In this document: in pieces, positions 8,201 through 14,873 of the stretch
Layout of the letters: every line of letters begins with the position of its first letter
Position numbering within the stretch: position 1 is the first letter of the stretch
Assembly: GCA_046546095.1 (NCBI GenBank)
Contig: JBKGYK010000061.1
Span: 1-20,554 of the forward strand
Direction of reading: 5' to 3'
DNA: 20,554 bases
Source of the DNA: JAQIBY01 sp046546095
GTDB taxonomy: Bacteria > Bacteroidota > Bacteroidia > Bacteroidales > ML635J-15
Notes under the pieces: model-generated
Databases searched by the model: none
What the model saw: only the letters and a program-made list of their open reading frames with translations
What the model was told of the DNA's origin: nothing
Translations under genes and position numbers: made by a program

Positions 8201-8350
8201 ATATTTATCCAATGAAATATCAAGACTGAACTGATCTGATCTTGACTGATTAAAATTCAAATCATAGCCTGGCTTGTCGCCGGCCTTTACTGTAAATCCC
8301 ATTAATATCAGGCCAATAAGCGCTGACAATAGTACTAATCGTTTTCGCAT
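2294..8350 (-). CDS. Giant secreted C25 (gingipain-type) cysteine protease with PKD, GEVED, adhesin modules and T9SS sorting domain
   Basis: The 2018-residue product has this order. Signal peptide 1-23 (cleavage near VKA/GD). Gingipain-type propeptide region about 25-225. C25 catalytic domain about 238-575, with catalytic His435 in TGHGG and Cys468 in FSVACVVGAF; the 33-residue spacing equals that of His211 and Cys244 in RgpB. A short Ig-like linker about 585-664. PKD domains about 667-749 and 756-836. GEVED domain about 840-980 (WADWNRDGDF, GYGEVEDYTI). PKD 985-1063 and 1069-1150. A cleaved-adhesin/MAM-like domain about 1154-1334. PKD 1340-1417 and 1421-1496. Five cysteine-pair modules 1498-1858. 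A SprB-like repeat about 1863-1931. Type A T9SS C-terminal domain about 1945-2018 (VYPNPADQKV, GVYFLRIHSG). The protein should cross the outer membrane by the T9SS and be processed to a surface-bound or released protease. Substrate preference cannot be read from the sequence. The gene is monocistronic, with a terminator at 2244-2272. I found no convincing promoter between 8351 and 8490. Confidence 0.93.
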   Translation of the reverse strand: MRKRLVLLSALIGLILMGFTVKAGDKPGYDLNFNQSRSDQFSLDISLDKYQVQTVSKNGESYSDIDFPGKVVTKKQGWAEVPYFGIPVQLPATRNVDVEITSIQYEEIELDHPLLPSRGVIYRNQDPDDIPYQIDPASIVDEYYPENTLETSDPYIIRKVRGENIYVHPFQYNAVQQTLRVATSITISVSENTETPDNPLTISDRSKKNVEMLPVYKSMFVNFRQDQTRWAEEIDEFGDVLVIYTADYAAAIQPWITWKQQKGYNVDELEVSTGANVASDIQSAYDANNNLLYVLLVGDWADIKSDLGTNQNAPMDPMMGCVAGTDDYHDIIVGRFSAESPADVTAQVDKTIEYEKDATSGSTWYKNAQGIASDEGAGAGDDGEGDIEHINNIHDGRLLPTTYTTCHEEFDPGASATNVQNNIDNGVSVINYTGHGGQDYWVSSGYSTTEASSSTNGPKYYYAFSVACVVGAFHENGDCLAEAMARNPDGGSVANWMATINQPWTPPMRGQDYANDLLVQGYDYNSGFGSGTSTTYGRTTFGSITFNAAALMVAETSNDEDWDTYKTWTVFGDPSVQVRTDEPKDITLSNMSVTPGTYTTQVTVDGSGFEGAIVSLWQSGSQPASAVTDESGNVSIDHSFTGTVKLTVSGFNLASYSEDHVVAVPDPPVADFEADQTSITAGESVQFTDLSTNYPSTWSWTFEGGTPETSSEQNPVVTYNTAGTYDVTLYAENSAGDDTEIKTGYITVDPVTDPPVTDFIADQTVINIGETVNFTDLSTNLPDSWEWNFEGGTPATSTDQNPSVTYDTPGTYDVSLEAGNSYGADTETKSGYITVELPDYCDAGSNSTTYEYLSNVVLGTIDNDSDQTSYSDFTAMTTDAAPGDDLAFTATISNAYSSDHVLVWADWNRDGDFQDADESLFTSEEGEGPFSTTITVPASATPGPVRVRVRLEDNGSSPVNDPCGNSGYGEVEDYTIQIIDDTEPPVADFSGTPTSIMEGESVAFTDLSDHPESWSWDFGDGGESNEENPVYTYSTAGTYTVELTVTNTEGTDTETKVDYITVDANTNPPTADFEADQTSINTGATVNFTDLSTNNPDSWEWSFEGGTPNLSTDQNPSVTYDIPGTYTVSLTATNDYGDSTESKTDYITVTAAGFSMDFEDCADYSADFSPWSVYDGDGQTTYGSGDCDFPGENDTMSFMAFNPVDAGFDLADAHGGDRVGMAICPDDGSASDDWLISSQLSLGDNSSFSLWALSPKPGTWGNDEYEVLVSTATNDPADFTVISGADPVEAPDTWTEHTYDLSAYDNQDIYLAVRHVSADKFMLWIDDMVINTDWAVPFTADFVADNTDIAVNETVSFTDLSSDSATSWSWDFGDGSTSTEENPTHTYTAAGVYAVELTASDGSQSDTETKVDYITVTEQEPVADFTASPIESCDGTVQFTDASSHAESWNWDFDDGNTSTDENPEHTFADNGTYTVSLTVTNYAGSDTDTMTITVDMPDASITPLSTVCETDDPVSLSAATDGGSWSGTGVSGDEFDPALAGPGTHTISYEVSIGTCTDYDTETITVDTMPDATIIDPGTFCTGDATVTLSAVDEGGTWSGTGVTGDQFDPVSAGVGTHTITYEITNGACTATDQIELYVSDQFDATIDPVSALCNTDAPVELTAADEGGTWSGTGVSNGNFDPDLAGPGDHEVSYLISGSCGDSDMITIHVDSMPDATIDTLASLCEGDDPVTLTAATEGGTWSGNGVSGDQFDPQEAGAGTHNIVYEISNGACTTFESIDIVVDLEPDASIDDPGSFCLSDESYTLTAATSGGTWSGPGVSENLFDPQAAGTGTHTISYEVQNGNCTASDVIEIVVGETPTVDLDIVHATSATAEDGSASATVSGGLEPYTFNWSTGSTESYEENLAPGLYSLVVFDAAGCSVTVPVEIDYPDMLSDETSLCLVYPNPADQKVFIEMKGLQADKIELVNALGQTLREVHVQSDLEYLELSDIQTGVYFLRIHSGDTQRMHKVLIQH
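2777..3859 (-). repeat. Five tandem ~73-residue cysteine-pair modules within the C25 protein
   Basis: Residues 1498-1858 are five consecutive copies of one module with a period of 72-73 residues (about 219 bp). Each starts around DASI/DATI, has a first Cys, then GGTWSGTGVS, a DxFDP motif, AGxGTHxIxYE, and a second Cys. The pairs are C1509/C1557, C1582/C1630, C1655/C1702, C1727/C1775 and C1800/C1848, always 47-48 residues apart, which suggests one disulfide per module. The pattern suits an Ig-like stalk or adhesin fold. It comes just before the SprB-like repeat and sorting domain, so it probably spaces the protease from the cell surface. Copies differ enough that this is old duplication rather than a recent expansion. 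Confidence 0.85.
3863..6352 (-). repeat. Six PKD domains in three pairs, interrupted by GEVED and adhesin-type domains
   Basis: PKD domains of about 80 residues recur in pairs at residues 667-836, 985-1150 and 1340-1496. Each shows the typical core: FTDLS near the start, WSWDFGDG or WSFEGGTP in the middle, NPxxTYxxxGTYxVxLT, and a closing DYITV. Two sub-types alternate: a WDFGDG type (units 3, 5 and 6, the last as WDFDDG) and a W-x-FEGGTP type (units 1, 2 and 4). The GEVED domain (about 5411-5833) separates the first two pairs and a cleaved-adhesin-type domain (about 4349-4891) the last two. PKD domains usually act as extracellular spacers or binders of glycans and proteins. Confidence 0.88.
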
Positions 8351-8490
8351 AATCCCCTGGTTAAAATATTCAACGTTAAAAATTCATTTCTTTCTTGAGC
8401 AGGATAAATTTAATAAAAATCCGCCCAGGTTTGCAAGAAAATCTCATTGCATTTTTGTTTAGACAGGATATTATACGAATTGGTTGCATA

Positions 8491-8524
8491 GTAAAACAAA
8501 AACTCTGCCGGGGCATCCGGACAG
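8491..8524 (-). terminator. Probable terminator of fhs
   Basis: On the minus strand CTG-T-CCGG, loop ATGCC, then CCGG-CAG form a 7-bp G+C-rich stem with one bulged T. It is followed by AG and the T-rich run TTTTTGTTTT. It begins about 30 bases past the fhs stop codon and lies between fhs and the C25 gene. Confidence 0.65.
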
Positions 8525-8555
8525 GGCTTGTAATTTTATCAAATCAAGCTGTAGC

Positions 8556-10223
8556 TTAGAAAAGTCCGGTGATATCACCTTTTTCGTTGATATCAATGTT
8601 TTCTGCAGAAGGGATTCTTGGCAGTCCGGGCATACGCATAATGTCTCCGGCAATCGGCACAATAAATCCGGCACCTGCGGCTATTTCTATTTCACGTATA
8701 TTCACGATAAAATCTTTTGGCCGGTTTCTGAGTTTCGGATCATCAGACAGGGACTTTTGCGTTTTGGCAATACAAATTGGCAATTTATCCAGTTTCAGCT
8801 CCTTAATTGTTTGCAGATTTTTTCGGGCTTTACGGGAATATTCCACAGATTTAGCACCATATACTTTGGTAGCAATGGTTTCAATTTTCTTTTCCACATC
8901 CCAGTTGAAATCATACAGAGGCTCGAAACACATAGCACATCGCTCTGCTTCTTTTGTTACGATTTCGGCAAGTTCTGTGGCTCCGTCTCCGCCATGTGCC
9001 CACACATCACTTACTGCAGCCTCAACACCCTCTTTTTTACAATGTTCCTGAACGATCTTAATTTCTTCATCGGTATCGCCGGTAAATTTATTGATGGCGA
9101 CAACCGGGTTTAATTTAAACAGGCGAAGGTTTTCAATATGTTTATCCAGGTTATCCAGTCCTTTACTAACGGCATCGGGGTTAGGATCATTGATATCTTT
9201 GACATCTACTCCACCATGATATTTCAAAGCCCGGATGGTAGCCACCAGAACGGTTGCATTTGGATTGAGGTTTCCATACTGAGATTTGATATCAAAGAAT
9301 TTTTCAGCACCCAGCTCGGAAGCAAAGCCTGCTTCGGTCACAACGTAATCGGAAAGTGACATACCCATTTTGGTAGCAAGGATGGAATTTGTTCCCTGTG
9401 CAATATTGGCAAATGGTCCACCATGAATAATTGCTGGATTCCCTTCCAGTGTTTGCACCAGGTTTGGCTTAATTGCCTCCTTCAACAGCGCGGCCATAGC
9501 CCCCTGTGCATTCAGGTCTCGGGCATATACCGGTTTTTTATCATAGGTAAATCCGACAAAAATATTGGCCAGTCTTTCTTTGAGATCATCCATATCTCTG
9601 GCAAGGCACAAAATGGCCATAACTTCGGAAGCTGCGGTAATATCAAAGCCGGTTTCCCTTGGCACTCCCTGGGTTTTACCCCCCAGTCCTACCACAAGGT
9701 TTCTAAGCACACGCTCATTCATATCCATAACCCGTTTCCAGCTAACTGTCCTGGGGTCTATATCCAGATTATGTTCTCTGAAGTGTAATTCATTATCTAT
9801 AAGTGCAGACAACAAATTATTGGCTTTCTCAATGGCAGCCATATCTCCGGTAAAATGCAGGTTGATATCTTCCATAGGAATAACCTGAGAGTATCCTCCG
9901 CCTGCAGCACCGCCTTTAATACCAAAAACCGGACCCAAAGAAGGCTCTCTTAACACAACAGTGGTTTTCTTGCCAATTTTATTCATAGCTTGCGTCAGTC
10001 CTATTGAGATGGTTGTTTTTCCTTCACCGGCAGGTGTCGGTGTCATGGCAGTAACAAGGACAAGCTTATTTTTTTCAATTTTTTTCTCATCAATCAGACT
10101 AAGTGGTAACTTGGCTTTATAATGTCCGTATGGTTCAATATGTTCCTCATCAAGGCCAAGCACTTTTGCTATCTCATGGATTCTCTTAATTTTTGCTTTT
10201 CTGGCAATATCAATATCTGTCAT
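8556..10223 (-). CDS. fhs: Formate-tetrahydrofolate ligase
   Basis: The enzyme joins formate to tetrahydrofolate with ATP to give 10-formyl-THF in the cytoplasm. At 555 residues the protein is full length for the family. The nucleotide-binding loop TPTPAGEGKT is at 61-70, and the conserved glycine-rich LGPVFGIKGGAAGGGYSQVIP region at about 96-116, followed by NLHFTGD (121-127). The C-terminal region ends with MRMPGLPRIPSAENID, also typical. The start is ATG 10223. It lies 97 bases downstream of the rodA stop codon on the same strand, so it may have its own promoter or be partly read from the cell-wall operon; I found no strong promoter in the gap. Its product is the formyl donor used by PurH, encoded 5.7 kb upstream. 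Family assignment is secure. Confidence 0.97.
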   Translation of the reverse strand: MTDIDIARKAKIKRIHEIAKVLGLDEEHIEPYGHYKAKLPLSLIDEKKIEKNKLVLVTAMTPTPAGEGKTTISIGLTQAMNKIGKKTTVVLREPSLGPVFGIKGGAAGGGYSQVIPMEDINLHFTGDMAAIEKANNLLSALIDNELHFREHNLDIDPRTVSWKRVMDMNERVLRNLVVGLGGKTQGVPRETGFDITAASEVMAILCLARDMDDLKERLANIFVGFTYDKKPVYARDLNAQGAMAALLKEAIKPNLVQTLEGNPAIIHGGPFANIAQGTNSILATKMGMSLSDYVVTEAGFASELGAEKFFDIKSQYGNLNPNATVLVATIRALKYHGGVDVKDINDPNPDAVSKGLDNLDKHIENLRLFKLNPVVAINKFTGDTDEEIKIVQEHCKKEGVEAAVSDVWAHGGDGATELAEIVTKEAERCAMCFEPLYDFNWDVEKKIETIATKVYGAKSVEYSRKARKNLQTIKELKLDKLPICIAKTQKSLSDDPKLRNRPKDFIVNIREIEIAAGAGFIVPIAGDIMRMPGLPRIPSAENIDINEKGDITGLF

Positions 10224-10320
10224 ATCAGTAATTGTTGGTTGATTCTATTTAACAGACAAATCCGACACAATGTTTAAAAACAAGAATACAAATAAAAGCT
10301 GCTTATTTAGAGAAAATTGA

Positions 10321-11748
10321 TCATCTAAAAATCTCCAGTCTGTCAGCATCAAGCCGGAGGAAAATGAACAGGAAAATACTGAAAGCCATAAATGAGGAAC
10401 CACCATAGGAAATGAATGGTAAAGGGATGCCAATCACCGGCATTAGGCCAATTGTCATACCGATGTTGATTATTACATGGATAAAGAAAATGGCTACCAC
10501 TGCATAACCGTAAACCCGGGAAAAAGCTGATCGCTGACGTTCGGCCAGGGTGATCAATCGCAAAATGAGCGCGAAAAACAGGATTACCACCAGGCTGCTT
10601 CCAAGAAATCCAAACTCTTCACTAACCGTACAAAAGATAAAGTCTGTACTTTGCTCAGGTACAAAATCATACTTGGTTTGGGTTCCCTGAAGAAAGCCTT
10701 TTCCTGAAATTCCTCCGGAGCCAATGGCAATTTTACTTTGGTTGACATTATAGCCAATACCCAGGGGATCTTCTTTCATGCCAAGCATGTGTTCAATTCT
10801 GTCACGCTGGTGTTGCTCCAATGCCTGTGAATAGAAGTAATTTACCGAATTCAGATACAATACGGAAGCCATGACGATCAAGGAAAGAACCAGACCGTTT
10901 TTGTGTTTTTGGCGCAAGAGAAAGGGAAAAGAACCCAGGATGAAAACACCAAGTGAAATGCTGACAATCAGTGTCATGCTCAATGACTGGAAATAGTTAT
11001 CATTCAAAAAGTACAGAGCAATGATTATTGTGGAGGGAATCAGTAAAGCCAGTAGCAGGGTTTTATTATCACGCTCATTGAGCCAGAACACGACAATTGC
11101 TATGGCTGCAATTCCGACCAGTATCCATGCCACGGGAAAAATCAGTGACAGGAGGAACAATGCTACGGCAAGAAAAATAACAAACAAGAGGATCTGATTC
11201 ATTCCCTCTCTGTAAAAAACAAGAATAAAGGCTGTATAGACCAGTGCTGAACCCGTATCATTTTGCAATATAATCAACAGCATAGGGAAGATCATCACCA
11301 AAAGACCTATCAACAGGTGCCTGAACTTATCCAGACGAAACTGGTAAGACGAGAACAATTGGGCCAGAGCCAGGGCAGTAAATATTTTGGCAAATTCTGC
11401 AGGCTGGAACCGGAAAAAACCAAACTCAAACCATGACTTTGCACCGTTGACTTCCTTCCCGAAAACAAGCACAGCTACCAGGCTAAGCATTGATACGGCA
11501 TACAGGAAATAGGCAAAAGCCGAGAAAAATTTACTATCAATAAGAAAAATGATAAAAATGATCACAATACTTGCCGCTATCCAGACAAGCTGTTTCATTT
11601 GCCTGCTTCCGGGCTCAAAAAAACTGTCATGTTCCCCTCCCCAGGAAGAAGACAGGATACTAAACCAGCCGATAATCATCAGCAGAAGATAAATGACGAT
11701 GCTAAACCAGTCAATCTGCTTAATTATTTTGCCTCTTTGTTTACTCAT
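10321..11748 (-). CDS. rodA: Rod-shape peptidoglycan glycosyltransferase RodA (SEDS family)
   Basis: RodA polymerises lipid II into glycan strands together with PBP2 in the inner membrane. The 475-residue protein is a polytopic membrane protein with SEDS hallmarks: RFQPAEFAKI at about 113-122, QNDTGSALV at 162-170, YDFVPEQSTDFIF at 360-372 with the probably catalytic Asp369, SEEFGFLG right after it, and GIPLPFISYGGSS at 440-452. It is about 100 residues longer than Escherichia coli RodA (370). The extra length is mainly in additional hydrophobic segments around 185-300, which carry 'FWLNERDNKT' between helices. Its ATG overlaps the 3' end of mrdA by 8 bases, so translation is probably coupled. 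It is the last gene of the purH-mre-mrdA-rodA run. FtsW is the alternative SEDS identity, but the pairing with mrdA and mre argues for RodA. Confidence 0.95.
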   Translation of the reverse strand: MSKQRGKIIKQIDWFSIVIYLLLMIIGWFSILSSSWGGEHDSFFEPGSRQMKQLVWIAASIVIIFIIFLIDSKFFSAFAYFLYAVSMLSLVAVLVFGKEVNGAKSWFEFGFFRFQPAEFAKIFTALALAQLFSSYQFRLDKFRHLLIGLLVMIFPMLLIILQNDTGSALVYTAFILVFYREGMNQILLFVIFLAVALFLLSLIFPVAWILVGIAAIAIVVFWLNERDNKTLLLALLIPSTIIIALYFLNDNYFQSLSMTLIVSISLGVFILGSFPFLLRQKHKNGLVLSLIVMASVLYLNSVNYFYSQALEQHQRDRIEHMLGMKEDPLGIGYNVNQSKIAIGSGGISGKGFLQGTQTKYDFVPEQSTDFIFCTVSEEFGFLGSSLVVILFFALILRLITLAERQRSAFSRVYGYAVVAIFFIHVIINIGMTIGLMPVIGIPLPFISYGGSSFMAFSIFLFIFLRLDADRLEIFR

Positions 11749-13576
11749 CTTCTGCCTCTTCTTTTAGTGATATCAGATCAGCTTCCAGTATTCTGGTTTC
11801 TTTCCATTTGCTTTTTATTGTGTCTGTGAGATATTTCTCCATCATCAGGGATGCAATGGGAGCAGCCCATGTACCTCCGTATCCGGAATTTTCCACATAA
11901 ACAGCGATGGCAATTTCAGGATTATCTTTTGGAGCGAAAGCCATAAAAATACTATGATCTTCACCGTGTGGATTTTCCGCAGTTCCTGTTTTGCCGCAAA
12001 CAATGACATCCTGGATACTGGCCAGACGTGCGGTGCCGTGCTCTCCGTTAACAGCTCCCTCCATGCCATCAATCAAGGGCGCATACAGGGATGTATCAAA
12101 GGAAAGTTTATGCTTTTCGCTGTATTTTTCTTCCAGCCCTTCTCCCTGGATATCTTTTATCAGATGTGGTGTATAATACCATCCCCTGTTGGCAATTATG
12201 GCAGCAAAATTTGCCAGTTGCAGTGGGGTGGCAGTTATCTCACCCTGCCCTATGCTTAATGAATATATGGTACTGAAAGCCCAGCGATATTCGCCATAAA
12301 GCCTGTTATATAATCCGGAATTGGGTATATATCCCGGACTCACAGACGGCAATCCAACATCGAGGCGCTTACCGAACCCCATACTTGCCATTTTCTTTTG
12401 CCACAAATCCAGGCCAATGGGTGAATCTCTGAAAACTGAATTCTCATATCCTCTCTGCACCAGCCTTTTGAATACCTGATAAAAATACGGATTACAAGAA
12501 TACTGAATAGCTTTTGTTACTGAAGTTGCTCTTGGATGATTATGGCAGCCTACCAGGGCAGTATTGCAGGCAAAACTGCTGTTGACGGAAATAACTTCTT
12601 CATCAAGGCCTAGCAGGGCTTGTGCTACTTTGAAAGTGCTTCCCGGTGGATAGGCAGCATTGATGGCACGGTTAAAAAGAGGTTTGTGTCTGGCTCTCAG
12701 GAGGCTGTCAAAATAGTAGCCCCTGTTGCGGCCAATCATCAGGTTGGGGTCATAATCAGGACTTGATGCCAACACAAGTACTTCTCCGGTAGCCGGCTGT
12801 ATCGCAACAATACCACCGAGTTTGTTTTTCATCAGTTTTTCTGCATATTCCTGCAGGGGCGAGTGTATGGTTGCCGTAAGATTCTTTCCGGCAACCGGCT
12901 CCCTGTCATATTTGCCGTTTTCATAGCTTTCTTTGATTCTGTTATGAGCATCAACCAGAAATATTTTAACGCCTTTTTCTCCGCGCAACTCTTTCTCATA
13001 AGTAACTTCCAGACCATTTACACCAATATAATCACCGGGATCATAGTATTCATTTTCATTGATAATTGACTGACTTACTTCACCGATATCACCAAGTACA
13101 TGCGGAGCATTTCGATTGGTGTATTCCCGGACAAGGCGTGGCTGAACATAAAATCCTTTATATTGATAAACAAATTCCTGCAATCCGGCATATTCCCGGG
13201 CCGACAAGAGTTTAAAAAATGCGGAAGCCTTAAATCCCGAATAGGCCCTGGCTTTTAATAACCTTCTTTTAAAATCATCTGTTTCAATTCCAAGCTGTCG
13301 TGAAAATTGCAGGGTATCAAACGCTTCAACCTGGGCAGGAATAACCATCAGATCATAGGCTACCTGATTACTTGCCATGATTTTGCCATGTCTGTCGTAA
13401 ATAATGCCACGGGGTGGATATTGAATGATATGCCGCTGACTGTTATTGAGGGCAGAAACCTGGTATTCATCACTGATTACCTGCAAATAAAAAAGTTTAC
13501 CTACCATCAGCACACCGGCAAATAATACAATGCCAATTATCAGAAATTTTCGTGATTCATGATGTGTTTTCTTCAT
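11741..13576 (-). CDS. mrdA: Penicillin-binding protein 2 (class B transpeptidase of the elongasome)
   Basis: PBP2 cross-links nascent peptidoglycan in lateral growth as RodA's partner. From the chosen start the product has 611 residues. It has one N-terminal membrane anchor (about 11-32), the non-catalytic pedestal domain (RGIIYDRHGKIMA at about 56-68), and the transpeptidase domain with all three motifs: SxxK as Ser313-TFK in YPPGSTFK, SxN as S360-C-N362, and KTG at 529-531. The frame is open 15 codons further upstream to 13621, but the ATG at 13576 is better: it gives the usual MKK start before the anchor, and it overlaps the mreD stop by one base (TAATG), matching the tight packing of the cluster. 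The 3' end overlaps rodA by 8 bases. No odd changes in the catalytic motifs. Confidence 0.95.
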   Translation of the reverse strand: MKKTHHESRKFLIIGIVLFAGVLMVGKLFYLQVISDEYQVSALNNSQRHIIQYPPRGIIYDRHGKIMASNQVAYDLMVIPAQVEAFDTLQFSRQLGIETDDFKRRLLKARAYSGFKASAFFKLLSAREYAGLQEFVYQYKGFYVQPRLVREYTNRNAPHVLGDIGEVSQSIINENEYYDPGDYIGVNGLEVTYEKELRGEKGVKIFLVDAHNRIKESYENGKYDREPVAGKNLTATIHSPLQEYAEKLMKNKLGGIVAIQPATGEVLVLASSPDYDPNLMIGRNRGYYFDSLLRARHKPLFNRAINAAYPPGSTFKVAQALLGLDEEVISVNSSFACNTALVGCHNHPRATSVTKAIQYSCNPYFYQVFKRLVQRGYENSVFRDSPIGLDLWQKKMASMGFGKRLDVGLPSVSPGYIPNSGLYNRLYGEYRWAFSTIYSLSIGQGEITATPLQLANFAAIIANRGWYYTPHLIKDIQGEGLEEKYSEKHKLSFDTSLYAPLIDGMEGAVNGEHGTARLASIQDVIVCGKTGTAENPHGEDHSIFMAFAPKDNPEIAIAVYVENSGYGGTWAAPIASLMMEKYLTDTIKSKWKETRILEADLISLKEEAEDE

Positions 13577-14082
13577 TATCTGCGAAACATGATGTACTGG
13601 CTCAGGATAATAAAAAAGCAACTTAACAGAGAATTAACCAAAGCAACAGCTATTGTTTGAAAAGCATACCGGAATGTAAAAGCCTCAAGGAAAAACAGCA
13701 CAAGCTGGTGCGATAAGAGTATTGCAAGTGCATATTTAAGAAACCAGGACAAGCCGTAAAATGATATCCGCGGAGTGGTCCCCGGCTCATATCCATCTCT
13801 GGGGCTAAGCAGATTCAAAACACCAGGTCGTACAAAGGCTGCAAACACAGTGGCGGCAGCGTTGATTCCGGGTGTATTCATAAAGGCATCAACTCCCAGG
13901 CCAAGCCCAAAAGCCGATAGAAGCAACAACCATCGAGGTGTTTCAAATGGCAGCAGTATGATAAACAAAACATAGAATGACGGATTAAAATACCGGCTTA
14001 TCTGCATCTCATTAAATAAGAACACCTGAATCAACAAACAGAGCAAAAACAAAAATGCGTATTTTGGTATAAACTTAATCAT
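13576..14082 (-). CDS. mreD: Rod shape-determining protein MreD
   Basis: This is a 168-residue hydrophobic protein with about five to six membrane segments (roughly 6-24, 32-63, 72-86, 112-133 and 140-163). It is very divergent in sequence, as MreD always is, so identity rests on size, topology and its position between mreC and mrdA. The motif GLGVDAFMNTPGINAAATVFAAF (about 62-84) resembles the G-x-x-x-D-x-F...GxNA region of Bacteroidota MreD. It overlaps mreC by 8 bases and shares one base with mrdA. It acts in the inner membrane as a scaffold component of the elongasome. Confidence 0.9.
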   Translation of the reverse strand: MIKFIPKYAFLFLLCLLIQVFLFNEMQISRYFNPSFYVLFIILLPFETPRWLLLLSAFGLGLGVDAFMNTPGINAAATVFAAFVRPGVLNLLSPRDGYEPGTTPRISFYGLSWFLKYALAILLSHQLVLFFLEAFTFRYAFQTIAVALVNSLLSCFFIILSQYIMFRR

Positions 14083-14866
14083 TATCGTTTTCCAGTTTTA
14101 CTTGTTCATGAGCCAAAGGATTCTTATATACATATACTGTTTGAATCTTCTTAAAATCACTGGCCAGTTTGATGTCAATGTTCAGGAAGGCTGAATGTGG
14201 ATCTCTGTTGACTTGACTGATGACACCAACCAGCTTCCCGGCGGGAAAACTTGCACTAAAACCACTGGTCACGATGGTATCTCCTGCTTCAGCATTAACA
14301 TATGTGGGAATATCATTAAGCTGGGCAACACGGTATGATTGTCCGTTCCAGCTAAGGGAGCCAAAATAATCATTGCGTTTTATTTTTGCACTCAGATTAA
14401 AGTTGGTATTGATAATTGGAATCACAGTGGCATAATGGGATGAACTTTGTTCTACCACTCCAATAACACCTTGCGGACTAATGACGGCCATCTGTTTTTC
14501 AATGCCGTGGTTTTTACCTTTATTGATTGTCAGATAATTTTTTTGTCTGAAAACAGAGGAATTCACAAGATCAGCAGTAATAATTTCATCGAAATAATCG
14601 GGGTCGGGTGTTTGCTGATACTCAATCAGACGACGTAATCTGAGGTTTTCTTTTCTGAGCTTTTCATTTTCATTTTTCAATAGAAAGTAATCGGTAACCT
14701 CTGTCCATTGCTCATTTACGAATCCAATCAGGCCGGAAGATGCATTGATAAAACTTGCATGCTGAAAATTATTATGCTGCACAATCAGAAACAAGGCAGC
14801 ACCTTCCAGAATCAGGAATAAAAAAACAGCATAGTATTTTATCAGCAACCTGAGCAGATTTCTCAT
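14075..14866 (-). CDS. mreC: Rod shape-determining protein MreC
   Basis: MreC links MreB to the periplasmic synthetic enzymes and activates PBP2-RodA. The 263-residue protein has a short cytoplasmic tail, one membrane helix (about 9-30), a coiled coil (about 55-85, with LLKNENEKLRKENLRLRRLIEY-type heptads), and the two-part beta domain (about 95-248). Typical beta-domain pieces are INKGKNHGIEKQMAVI, GVIGVVEQSS and TIVTSGFSASFPAGKLVGVI. Its start is 7 bases past the mreB stop codon, and its end overlaps mreD by 8 bases. Length is usual for Bacteroidota. Confidence 0.95.
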   Translation of the reverse strand: MRNLLRLLIKYYAVFLFLILEGAALFLIVQHNNFQHASFINASSGLIGFVNEQWTEVTDYFLLKNENEKLRKENLRLRRLIEYQQTPDPDYFDEIITADLVNSSVFRQKNYLTINKGKNHGIEKQMAVISPQGVIGVVEQSSSHYATVIPIINTNFNLSAKIKRNDYFGSLSWNGQSYRVAQLNDIPTYVNAEAGDTIVTSGFSASFPAGKLVGVISQVNRDPHSAFLNIDIKLASDFKKIQTVYVYKNPLAHEQVKLENDND

Positions 14867-14873
14867 AAAGAAT

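Noticed and set aside
2294..8350. Reading the C25 protein as a true gingipain virulence factor of an oral pathogen
   Set aside because: The catalytic dyad is shared, but C25 proteases with PKD and sorting domains are found in many environmental Bacteroidota, and nothing here indicates Arg or Lys specificity or a host.
8351..8490. CAACGTTA at 8371-8378 as a -7 box for the C25 gene
   Set aside because: It has one mismatch and no TTG element at a suitable distance upstream, so it was not called.
8484..9113. A 209-codon plus-strand open frame opposite the 3' end of fhs
   Set aside because: It covers the conserved C-terminal coding part of fhs in antisense and shows no domain or signal peptide of its own.
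10290..10308. AAATAA/TTATTT inverted repeat after rodA as a terminator
   Set aside because: The stem is 6 bp of A-T pairs only, with no G-C pair and no clear T-run, so it is not stable enough to call.
13577..13621. Upstream start for mrdA at 13621
   Set aside because: It would add 15 residues within mreD and no conserved sequence, while the ATG at 13576 overlaps the mreD stop by one base and precedes the membrane anchor directly.
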